Shown: positions 8,811-17,631 of the stretch, piece by piece
Layout: each line of letters starts with the position of its first letter
Position numbering within the stretch: the first letter of the stretch is position 1
NCBI GenBank assembly: GCA_963781785.1
Contig: CAWAHD010000005.1
Span: forward strand, 1,364,001-1,428,000
Direction of reading: 5' to 3'
Origin: CAWAHD01 sp963781785
GTDB taxonomy: Bacteria; Planctomycetota; Planctomycetia; Isosphaerales; Isosphaeraceae
DNA: 64,000 nucleotides
The notes under the pieces: generated by a model
What the model was told of the DNA's origin: nothing
Databases searched by the model: none
Seen by the model: the letters and a program-made list of their open reading frames with translations, nothing else
Made by a program: the position numbers and the translations under genes

Positions 8811-9109
8811 ATCTGTCTCCGCAAGAACGCGACAAGCTCCTGATCTTTCGTGGCCGCTCAAGTCGCTCAAGCGCGCAAGCGCGCGGACTGAAGCTGAACG
8901 TCCCTGAGGCCACAGCCCTGATCACGGCCGAGTTGATGGAGATGGCCCGCGACGGCAAGACGGTCGCCGAGATCATGAGCGCCGGCCGCGAGATCCTGAA
9001 GAAGTCCGACGTCATGGAAGGAGTGGCCGAGATGATCTCGATGATCCAGGTCGAGCCGACGTTTCCCGACGGCAGCAAGCTGGTCACGATTCACGAGCCG
9101 ATCCACTGA
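8807..9109 (+). CDS. ureA: urease subunit gamma
   Basis: This is the small structural subunit of nickel urease, 100 aa as expected. Family sequence is clear in A-R-G-L-K-L-N-V-P-E-A and in M-I-Q-V-E-P-T-F-P-D-G-S-K-L-V-T. Residues 17-26 (R-G-R-S-S-R-S-S-A-Q) do not fit the family. Moving one base gives V-A-A-Q-V-A-Q-A-R-K instead, so an inserted C near 8849 and a missing G near 8877 cancel each other. GGAG lies 8 bases before the ATG. The start overlaps the corrected transporter stop. First structural gene of the cluster. Confidence 0.92.
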   Translation: MNLSPQERDKLLIFRGRSSRSSAQARGLKLNVPEATALITAELMEMARDGKTVAEIMSAGREILKKSDVMEGVAEMISMIQVEPTFPDGSKLVTIHEPIH

Positions 9110-9155
9110 CAATCGCAGCAGAATTCCCCGTCCCGCGACTCCTCGGAGGCCGAAA

Positions 9156-9534
9156 ATGATTCCTGGCGAATACTTCTTTGACGGGCCGGACATCGAGCTC
9201 AACGCGGGCCGTCCGGTCGTGACCTCACCGTCAACAATACGCGGCGATCGGCCGGTGCAGATCGGTGCCCACTACCACTTCTTCGAGGTCAACAAGGCTC
9301 TGGTCTTCGACCGGGTGAAGGCGTACGGCATGCGGCTCGACCTGCCGAGCGGCACGTCCGTCCGGTTCGAGCCCGGCGACACCAAGGAAGTCAAGCTGAT
9401 CCCGTATGGCGGCCGGCGGGTCGTGTACGGGTTCAACGCCGCTGGTCAGCGGCCGCCTGGACGACCCTTATACCCGCGAGACCAGCCTGAAGCGCTGTAT
9501 CGAAGAAGGATACGGCCACAAGCCATCCAAGTAA
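9156..9534 (+). pseudogene. ureB: urease subunit beta, with frameshifts
   Basis: This is the beta structural subunit of urease. It starts M-I-P-G-E-Y-F-F and has the conserved A-H-Y-H-F-F-E-V-N-K and R-F-E-P-G-D-T-K-E-V motifs. Residues 23-29 are out of frame because of a missing C near 9224 and an extra C near 9240. After Y-G-F-N-A an extra base near 9443 moves the true frame, which reads L-V-S-G-R-L-D-D-P-Y-T-R-E-T and ends in TAA at 9532-9534 (about 125 aa). Read uncorrected, the frame runs on to 9806 with unrelated sequence. All three lesions are single bases. Real decay or sequence error cannot be told apart from one sequence. Confidence 0.85.
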
Positions 9535-9585
9535 CGCGGCGTCGCCGACCTATCCCATCCCGAACCGAGCTGGGGCACCGTACCC

Positions 9586-11313
9586 ATGAGCGTGAAACTC
9601 TCGCGACAGGCTTACGCCAAGAAATATGGCCCGACGAAGGGCGACCGCATCCGGCTGGCCGATTCCGAGCTGGTGATCGAGATCGAGGAGCACTACGGCG
9701 ATTACGGCGAGGAGTCGATCTTCGGCGGCGGCAAATCGATCCGAGACGGGCAGGACCAGTGCCCGCTCGAGGAGCCGATGAGTCCGCAAGCACTGCGACC
9801 TGGTGATCACCAACGTCGTGATCATCGACCACTGGGGGATCGTCAAGGGGGACATCGGCATCAAGGACGGCCGGATCGTGGCGGTCGGCAAGTCGGGCAA
9901 CCCGCTGACCCAGAGCGGAGTTGACCCGCGGATCGTCATCGGGCCGGCCACCGAGATCATCGCCGGCGAGGGGAAGATCGTGACGGCGGGCGGCGATCGA
10001 CACCCACATCCACTTCATCTGCCCGCAGCAGATCGAGGTGGCGCTGGCGAGCGGCATCACGACCTTGATCGGCGGCGGCACCGGCTCGGCCACGGGCACG
10101 TGGGCGACGACCTGCACGCCCGGCCCGTGGAATATCATGCGGATGCTCCAGGCGTTCGAGGGGCTGCCGATCAACGTCGGCATTCTCGGCAAGGGCAACG
10201 GCAGCCTGCGCCAAGCCGCTCGAGGAGATGATCGAGGCCGGGGCGTGCGGCCTGAAACTGCACGAGGACTGGGGCACAACACTTTCGGTCATCGACACCA
10301 GCCTGACGGTGGCCGACGAGTACGACATCCAGATCGCCATCCACACCGACACCTTGAACGAGTGCGGGTTCCTTGCCGACACGATCGCGGCGTTCAAGGG
10401 CCGGACGATCCACAGCTTTCACACCGAGGGTGCCGGCGGCGGGCACGCCCCGGACATCATCAAGATCGCCGGCGAGCCCAACGTCCTGCCGTCCAGCACC
10501 AACCCGACTCGGCCGTTCACCGTCAACACGATCGACGAGCACCTCGACATGCTGATGGTCTGCCATCACCTGTCGCGGAACATCCCCGAGGACGTGGCAT
10601 TCGCCGAGAGCCGCATCCGCGCCGAGACGATCGGTGCCGAGGACGTGTTCCATGATCGCGGCATCATCAGCATGATGAGCTCGGACTCGCAGGCGATGGG
10701 CCGGATCGGCGAGGCCATCGTCCGCACCTGGCAGACCGCCCACAAGATGAAGGTGCAGTTCGGCCCAGCTGGCCGGCGACAGCAAGCGCAACGACAACGA
10801 GCGCGTCAAGCGATACGTCGCCAAGTACACGATCAATCCGGCGATCGCCCATGGCATTTCCCAGCACGTCGGCAGCATCGAGCCGGGCAAGCTGGCCGAC
10901 CTGGTGATCTACGAGCCGGCATACTTCGGGGTCAAGCCGTTCTTGGTCTCGAAGGGGGGCCTGCTGGTCAACGCCCAGATGGGCGACCCGAACGCCAGCA
11001 TCGCCACCCCGCAGCCGGTCTACATGCGTCCGCAGTTCGCGGCCTACGGGCGTGCTCTCTCGAAGTCGTGCCTGACGTTCGTCTCGAAGGCGTCGCTCAA
11101 GAACGGGATCGCCGAGCGGTATGGACTCGAGCGCGAAGCTGGTTGCCGTCGAGCACTGCCGCGACATCGGCAAGAAGGACATGCGGCGCAACGAGGCGAC
11201 CCCCGAGATCCGGGTCGACGCGGACACATACCAGGTCTGGGTCGACGGCGAGAAGGTCAGCAGCGAGCCGCTCGACGGTTCTGCCGATGACCCAGCGATA
11301 TTTCCTTTTCTAG
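9586..11313 (+). pseudogene. ureC: urease subunit alpha (catalytic), six single-base insertions
   Basis: This is the catalytic subunit that binds two nickel ions and hydrolyses urea to ammonia and carbamate. It begins M-S-V-K-L-S-R-Q-A-Y and ends L-P-M-T-Q-R-Y-F-L-F, about 570 residues once corrected, the normal size. Reading frame passes 1-2-0-1-2-0-1 through inserted bases near 9785, 9992, 10211, 10765, 11135 and 11283. Active-site parts are all present: D-T-H-I-H nickel ligands, the carbamylated Lys in G-L-K-L-H-E-D-W, H-T-D-T-L-N, the H-T-E-G-A-G-G-G-H-A loop, catalytic V-C-H-H-L and S-S-D-S-Q-A-M-G. No stop codon occurs in the corrected frame. This argues for recent or technical disruption. 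Confidence 0.9.
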
Positions 11314-11330
11314 AAGAGGTGCGGGGACTT

Positions 11331-12015
11331 GTGAACCTGTGCCTGCTTCAGATTGCCGACTCGGCGCTGCCGATCAGCGGATACACTCATTCGTGGGGTC
11401 TGGAGGGGGCGATCGCCCGAGGGCTGGTGCACGACGCCCTTAGCCTTGGAGCGCTGGACCGGCCGATGGCTTCGGACGTCGCTCGGGCCCGCTCGAGGGC
11501 GTGCTTCGTCGCTTGCGGCTGTCGCCGCGCCGTACAGGAGCTCCGGCCGATTTGCTGGTGCTGAACCAACTGGCCGACGTGTCGATCATGCCTCCATCGA
11601 TCCGCACGGCCAGTCGTGAGATGGGCGAACAACTGATGGCGCTGGGCTCGACCTGGGCGTGGTGCACCGATGGACTGGCGCAGTTCCTGCGAACCTCCAC
11701 TCGGCGAGGCCACGAGGGTGGCACCACTCGGTTGCTTTCGGGCTGCTCGGGGCGCTGGCCGGAGGCAGCCCTGAAGACGTACTGACGGCCTACCTGCACC
11801 AGGCGGCCCTCGGTATGATCGGCGCTGGCGTTCGCGCGATCCCCGTCGGCCATACCCACGGCCAGCAAGTGCTGGCCTACCTCCACGACGAAATCCGCAA
11901 CCTGGCCGCGGATCTGGTCGATCGCGACCTGGAGACCGCTGGTGCCGGCTGTCCCTTCTATGAGATTCTCTGTGATGAGCAAACTCGACTTTATGCTCGA
12001 ATGTTCCGCTCATGA
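11331..12015 (+). pseudogene. ureF: urease accessory protein UreF, frameshifted
   Basis: UreF works with UreD and UreG to load nickel into urease. A GTG start at 11331 follows a GAGG-like stretch and gives L-L-Q-I-A-D-S-A-L-P-I-S-G-Y-T-H, the conserved UreF N-terminus. The protein then continues in the next frame (W-L-R-T-S-L-G-P), then in the third (R-E-M-G-E-Q-L-M-A-L), and finally back in the first (V-A-F-G-L-L-G-A-L-A-G, then P-V-G-H-T-H-G-Q-Q). This requires three single-base insertions near 11440, 11485 and 11700. The C-terminus R-L-Y-A-R-M-F-R-S ends at 12015. Corrected length is about 227 aa, normal for UreF. Confidence 0.8.
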
Positions 12016-12076
12016 CCACTGGTCGGACGCGCGCGGTCTGGCCGCACGCCGTCCCGCCGCCGCCTCGCATTGGGGC

Positions 12077-12769
<693 letters not shown>

Positions 12770-13755
12770 CGCCGCCCGAGTTCCGGGGAATTGCAGCCAA
12801 GCCGGAGCACCAGGCCGCCCGAGTCGGCGGCGCACGCGTCGAGCTGGTCAGCGTGAGCGACGAAACCCGCCTGGGGGCTTGCTACCAGCAGGTGCCTGTC
12901 CGCTTGATGCCGCCGTTTACCTTCGACTCGAGCCGGCGTCGTTGCTCTACCTAATCAACCTGACTGCCGGCTTGCTTGACGGCGATGGCCACTTGATCGA
13001 GATCGTGGCTCGGGCGGGCACCCGCGCCGTCGTGACCGGCCAATCGGCCACGCGTATCCACCCGGCAGTGGCCAGCTATGCCACCCAGCAATGGAACGTC
13101 AACGGTCGAGGACGACGCCTGCCTGGTGGTGCTGCCGGGCCCGACGATTCCGTTCCGCGGCAGCCGCTATCTTTCAGCACGGCCGCGTCAAGCTAGGCCT
13201 CCGCGGCACGTTTGATCTGGGGTGACATCTGGCTGGCCGGCCGTTACGACCGGGGCGCTCTATCCGAGCGATTCCAGTTCGAGCGGATCGTCCAGGACTT
13301 TTCGGTCCGCCGCGGCGGCCAGCTTGGTCTACCGGGACCGGTTTCGGTGGGACGGGCCCGTGGACCCACGGAGGAAATCGACTGGTACGTTGGCGGCGAG
13401 CTGGCCTCAGCCAGCTTATTCGTGGCCGGGCCAATGCCCGACGTGCTTCCTGAAGCCCATCCCGGTCTCTCGCGATCGGTTTTCCGCCTCGACGCCGGTG
13501 AGAGCTGTATCCGCTATTGCGGTCTCCCCGCGGCCGTAACGAGCGACCTGGTTTCGATGGCGCTCCGGCTGGCCGCAAGCTGGACAGAAGGGCCCGCTGC
13601 CCGCCCGTGGCTGCTCGCGTCGAACGGACTGGCCCCCAACCACTGGTTCTCGACCGCGGTGGGTCGATAAAGCGCGTACGCCGGCTTCGCCATCATGGAG
13701 AGTCGCACTTCGCCGTTCCGTGGGGCGAAGGGATACAGCGTCACGCCGACGGGGG

Positions 13756-15195
13756 TCAGAACTTGACGAGAAAGCTGACGCCGCCCGTCAACTGGCTGTG
13801 ATCAGTGTGGGCGCCGTTGACGCCGAAAGCCGGCGCACCGGCAAAGTCGCCACGGACCTCGGGGCGAAACTCGAGCCATTTGAGGGGATGCCAGTTGAGG
13901 CCGGCCGTGACTTCAGAGTAATACGTGGCGACTCCGGTTCGAGTGCCCTTGACGTCATCGAACCATTCCGCACGACCGAGTACGTCGAGCGTCGGCGCGA
14001 GGTGAAATATGCCGATCGTGTACAGGCCATACCACGAGCCGGTTCCGAGCGGCGTGTTGGCGTCCCAGCCCATGTTGTTCTGGACGATCTGAGTGAACCT
14101 CTCGCTCCAGTTTTGCTGTAGTCGCAGCTCGACCATGTTGACGTAATCGCCCCCCAGGCCAGGCGCGGCAAAGATGGCGTTGGGACCGGAGTACACGGAA
14201 GCAGTCAGCCGCGTCCTCTTCTCGTCCGTCAGCCAGTAATTGACCTGACCGATGTAGCAGAACGAGCGTGAGCTGCGCTGCACGAAGAACGTGTTGGCAC
14301 CGAGGGTCATCCCGTTCCAGATATCGAGTCGGTTGGAGACGTGCAAATCGGTCAGAAAGCCGGTAAAGGCACCGTCCTGGGAGTAGAAGAACTGGTAGTC
14401 GCTGGAGTAAAAGGGGCGGTAGGGGGCGAGGAACCCGTTGTAGCCGATGATTGTGTTCATCCGACCGATCTTGAAGTCCATCCCTCCCTCGGTAAGGATC
14501 GGCAGATGGGCCGATAGGTAAAGGTCTCGGAAGTCCTGACCGAAATGCGGATTGCCGGGAGGGAAGCCGATGCCGCCCTTCGGCGCGCCCAGGGCCGCGT
14601 CGGCACCAGCGAAATACCTCATCATGAACCCAAGATTGAACGTGTCTTGCTGGAGCGGCCTCTCGACGACCCATCCAATCTGATTGAGCAGGAACTCGTT
14701 ACCGAAACGGTTCTGACGCGGCTGGACCGAGAGGATACCCGTGCCCGTCGACGCGCCGGTGTAGCCCCCCTCGACCCACCCGAATGTCCGGATGCCCGGG
14801 CCGTCCAACCAGTTCGCCAGACCCAGTACGTCCATCAGGGTCCGAACCTGTGAGACGGACGTCGGGCCCATCCTGAGCACCGCGGAGGCGCCGGCGATAT
14901 CCTCGGTGAGCTCACCCGGCAGCGACTCTGCCTCTAGCCCGTATCCGAGGTTCAACGGCTCAGCGACAGGATCGTTGGTTACAGGCTGTGGGACCCCATC
15001 GCCGGGTTGCACGTCTTCCTGGGCCGGCTGCGGGACTGGCGGTGCAGGCTGCGGGTTTTCCTGACCTGGCTGTGGGACAACCACTCGCGGCGGCGGAATT
15101 GCCGGTCTAGGCTGCGGGATTTCCTCGGCGCGAGCGGAGACCGCCAGTGCGAAGAGCGCTGCCAGGAATCCGCCGAACAGGTGTTTCCAACTCAT
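13756..15195 (-). CDS. putative beta-barrel porin (OmpL/BBP2-like)
   Basis: This is a predicted outer membrane beta-barrel of 479 aa. The signal peptide M-S-W-K-H-L-F-G-G-F ... A-V-S-A-R-A fixes the start at 15195, although the frame is open to 15537. A Pro/Gln-rich linker with repeated P-Q-P units (residues 25-65) precedes the barrel. Barrel strands show F-K-I-G-R-M-N-T-I-I-G-Y and Y-S-S-D-Y-Q-F-F-Y-S, and the C-terminus is G-V-S-F-L-V-K-F with a terminal Phe. The pattern resembles the planctomycete porin family once called DUF1597. It is convergent with ureD and intact. Substrate unknown; its position opposite the OprO/P porin around urease is suggestive. Confidence 0.75.
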   Translation of the reverse strand: MSWKHLFGGFLAALFALAVSARAEEIPQPRPAIPPPRVVVPQPGQENPQPAPPVPQPAQEDVQPGDGVPQPVTNDPVAEPLNLGYGLEAESLPGELTEDIAGASAVLRMGPTSVSQVRTLMDVLGLANWLDGPGIRTFGWVEGGYTGASTGTGILSVQPRQNRFGNEFLLNQIGWVVERPLQQDTFNLGFMMRYFAGADAALGAPKGGIGFPPGNPHFGQDFRDLYLSAHLPILTEGGMDFKIGRMNTIIGYNGFLAPYRPFYSSDYQFFYSQDGAFTGFLTDLHVSNRLDIWNGMTLGANTFFVQRSSRSFCYIGQVNYWLTDEKRTRLTASVYSGPNAIFAAPGLGGDYVNMVELRLQQNWSERFTQIVQNNMGWDANTPLGTGSWYGLYTIGIFHLAPTLDVLGRAEWFDDVKGTRTGVATYYSEVTAGLNWHPLKWLEFRPEVRGDFAGAPAFGVNGAHTDHSQLTGGVSFLVKF

Positions 15196-15774
15196 CACTA
15201 CGAGTGTCCGGTGGCTACGATAAACGCGTGGGCATCCGAAATCCCAGTCGAACCGAGCGTGAGGTACGAATGGGTTGGAATCGTACGAGTAATCTCGGCT
15301 GAAACGAATCAGACGCTTTAGCTCGGCGGGGGGAAATTGGCATCCATGCGGGATATCCGGGCGCAGGCGTGAGCTAGAGAGACTCGTCAACACCTCGCGC
15401 GTTCCGATTGCCGCGATTATCCTGATCGAATGATCGGCAGGGTCAAGATCGACGCCAAAAAAGGCGACATAACCATCAAAGTCCGTGTATTGCTCGACAA
15501 CATGCTTCACCTCTTCCTCTCCATTCAAACGATCCAATCCACAATACCGTCGCGGGGTCAGCCTTGAGGCCGAGTCGGCCCAGGTCTTATCCTTCGTGGA
15601 GTAGCTCAGGAAAACATCGTGCGTCTTACTCGGTTTTTCGCGCGTGGCAACCTCAACATCGCACGGCGTCGGTCTAGCTTCTCATCGACCCGGACGTAAG
15701 AACGCGCCGCATCGTCGCGCCCGGATTCCATGAGCCTACCAGAAAAGATGCGATCGCCCTGTCGCGCTTTTGCC
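15196..15774. other. intergenic region with a remnant of the dispersed repeat
   Basis: There are 579 bp without a supported gene. One isolated GGGGTCAGCCTT unit lies at 15554-15565. The open frame upstream of the porin start (to 15537) reads like coding sequence in places (Y-V-A-F-F-G-V-D-L-D), but it lacks a recognisable family and a ribosome site, and may be a gene relic. Confidence 0.4.
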
Positions 15775-16581
15775 TCAGCCACTTCGGTGCTTGGAATCGC
15801 TACTCTGGGACAGAACCCAGGCCCGATCCTCAGGTGCAAGCGACGTGGATTCAGGGAGCGGCGCGTCGTAGCGAAGGGTGCGTGCGTAACGGCCCAAGTC
15901 GTATACTCGGTCCACCAATACCGCGAGATCGATCAATATGTCTTCGTCGGGCTCGCGAAGCGGGATTGGTAGACGAGGTAAGGGGTCACGGACGGTCCAG
16001 CGATATAACTCTGCCAATGGCATCCTCGCGCCTCGCGCGACGATTGCGTAGTAGGCTCCCGGTTCGATCCGCTCCTTCATCGGCAGGGGCGCGCCACCGA
16101 GAAGCAGGTCGATTTCCACAACGTTCACACGCGCCGCATGCAGCTTGTCGCGCTTTTCCAGATAGATCTGACGCCCGTGCCCCCACTTGTTGATCGGGGA
16201 AAGGACCTCGACGGCCGTCACCAACTCCAGGTCGGGTAAGGCGCGGATCTCGACCCAGGTAACGCGAACTTCCTCCGGGTCGCGGTCGAGGATCTCGACC
16301 AGCTTCGGTTCGAGCGTGGTCGCCGGGGCGGTCGCCAAAGTGGCTCCAGAGCTCACCGCTCTCTTCTCGAAGCGGCCGACCAGGACATCTGGACGAAAGG
16401 AACGCGGCGGTTCCAGCGCCCAGGTTGCGACCTCGATCCGCTCGTCAACCCGCGCGATATAGGAATCCGGAAGCCGCGCGCCGAGTTCGTTGCGGATTTC
16501 AGCGATCAGGCCGTTATGAAAGTCGGGCCAAGCCGCTCGCATCTCGACGTAGGGATCCATCCCCGGAAATGGTCCCGCCAT
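15775..16581 (-). CDS. DUF4058 family protein
   Basis: The product is 268 aa and matches my recollection of the DUF4058 family throughout: M-A-G-P-F-P-G-M-D-P-Y at the start, then F-R-P-D-V, then E-V-L-S-P-I-N-K and E-I-D-L-L-L-G-G. The conserved D, E and K residues around P-D-V ... E-V-L-S-P-I-N-K resemble a Uma2-like restriction-endonuclease fold; that relation is from general knowledge, not tested here. The function is unknown. Such genes are abundant and often multicopy in planctomycetes and cyanobacteria. The open frame runs to 16683, but the conserved N-terminus sets the start at 16581. Confidence 0.8.
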   Translation of the reverse strand: MAGPFPGMDPYVEMRAAWPDFHNGLIAEIRNELGARLPDSYIARVDERIEVATWALEPPRSFRPDVLVGRFEKRAVSSGATLATAPATTLEPKLVEILDRDPEEVRVTWVEIRALPDLELVTAVEVLSPINKWGHGRQIYLEKRDKLHAARVNVVEIDLLLGGAPLPMKERIEPGAYYAIVARGARMPLAELYRWTVRDPLPRLPIPLREPDEDILIDLAVLVDRVYDLGRYARTLRYDAPLPESTSLAPEDRAWVLSQSSDSKHRSG

Positions 16582-16710
16582 GTTCGCCCTCCCGGTCAGC
16601 GCGTGTCGAGACGGAGACGGATTTGGCCAGGAGTGACGCCCGGCAACCGGCTTTGAGAACTCGACATACTCCACTTTAACCACTCGCGGGTCCTCACGAC
16701 AGATTCATCA

Positions 16711-17010
16711 CGGATCGGATCGGGAAAACGCGAGGTCCCCCGACCAGGCATCGTCCTGCCCGAAAATCAGCAGCGGCCAGCCCAATCCACGATGGCGGCC
16801 CTCACGGAAGGCGACAGGCGGCGCCAGCTCGCGGTGGAACTTCCGCTTCTCGCGGTGATCGGGATCGCGGTAAATCTTGTAGCTTTCCGCCTCGTTCGTA
16901 TGGAGCTCCAGCAACCTGTCGCGCATGCGCTTGGCAGCGTCTTGCGCGCCGGAGCCCGGCTCCTGGGCACGATCTCGATCTTGATCCTGACCCAGACCAA
17001 GCACAACGGG
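16711..17010 (-). pseudogene. degraded fragment of an unidentified gene
   Basis: The minus strand reads R-M-R-D-R-L-L-E-L-H-T-N-E-A-E-S-Y-K-I-Y, then R-D-P-D-H-R-E-K, a pattern that looks like real coding sequence. The following residues become irregular and the upstream part runs straight into the repeat patch. The ancestral gene seems to have been cut by the repeats. I do not recognise a family with confidence. Confidence 0.3.
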
Positions 17011-17021
17011 GAGTAACAGCA

Positions 17022-17410
17022 GACGGGGCTTCGCGGGGTCAGCCTTTGTTTTTTGTTTTCGCTCGTGCCAGCGGGGCTTCGCGGGGTCAGCCTTTGTTTT
17101 TTGTTTTCGCTCGTGCCAGTATCCACCGGACGAGGGGCTTCGCGGGGTCAGGGGCTTCGCGGGGTCAGCCTTTGTTTTCCGGGGCTTCGCGGGGTCAGCC
17201 TTCGGGGCTTCGCGGGGTCCGGGGCTTCGCGGGGTCAGCCTTTGTTTTTTGTTTTCGCTCGTGCCAGTATCCACCGGACGAGGGGCTTCGCGGGGTCAGG
17301 GGCTTCGCGGGGTCAGCCTAGGGGCTTCGCTGGGTCAGCCTTTGTTTTTTGTTTTCGGTCGTGCCGGTATCCATCGGACGGAAGCGAACGCGCGATCAAA
17401 GTCATGCTGA
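17022..17410. repeat. dense patch of the GGGGTCAGCCTT dispersed repeat
   Basis: About ten copies of GGGGCTTCGCGGGGTCAGCC lie in tandem or nested here, for example at 17035, 17083, 17161, 17191 and 17231. Several are followed by the T-rich stretch and TCGCTCGTGCCAGTATCCAC. The patch ends with GATCAAAGTCATGCTGAATC, the tail shared with the copies at 1 kb and 26 kb. Unit spacing is irregular and there are no unique spacers, so this is not a CRISPR array. It looks like a site of repeated recombination or slippage. Confidence 0.85.
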
Positions 17411-17429
17411 ATCACGCTTGGCTCAGCCC

Positions 17430-17517
17430 CAGCCAAAGTGCCGCAATTAGGTATGGTGTCCCCGGAACCACGGAACCCAGCCAAAGTGCGGCAATTAGGT
17501 ATGATGTCCCCGGAACC
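17430..17517. repeat. two direct copies of a 40-bp REP-like repeat
   Basis: CAGCCAAAGTGCCGCAATTA followed by GGTATGGTGTCCCCGGAACC occupies 17430-17469, and a copy with two changes occupies 17478-17517. The start-to-start distance is 48 bp. The GTGTCCCCGGAA end resembles intergenic repeats that I associate with REP-type (IS200-like) transposases; that association is from memory and no such transposase is in the window. Confidence 0.6.
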
Positions 17518-17520
17518 CCC

Positions 17521-17612
17521 GAGGTGATGCGCGACGTTGATCTGTTCGTGGGAGTTGCCAGCGTAGGCAATGATCCCACCAGTATCCACGGCGGCCCGGA
17601 TACCCGCCATGC
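17521..17612 (+). pseudogene. short remnant of a DUF4132-like gene
   Basis: The plus strand reads E-V-M-R-D-V-D-L-F-V-G-V-A-S-V-G-N-D-P-T, then G-G-P-D ... A-D-Y. This resembles the conserved C-terminal stretch of DUF4132 proteins as I remember it. Only about 30 codons survive, bordered by the REP-like repeats and the end of the beta-helix gene. The assignment rests on one motif. Confidence 0.35.
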
Positions 17613-17631
17613 TGACTACGAGCAAAATCGA

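Noticed and set aside
9586..11313. Programmed frameshifting in ureC
   Set aside because: Six shifts at unrelated sequences, without slippery heptamers or conserved structures, cannot be programmed. Indels explain them better.
17022..17410. CRISPR array
   Set aside because: Units are nested and irregularly spaced, spacers are not unique, and no cas gene is nearby.
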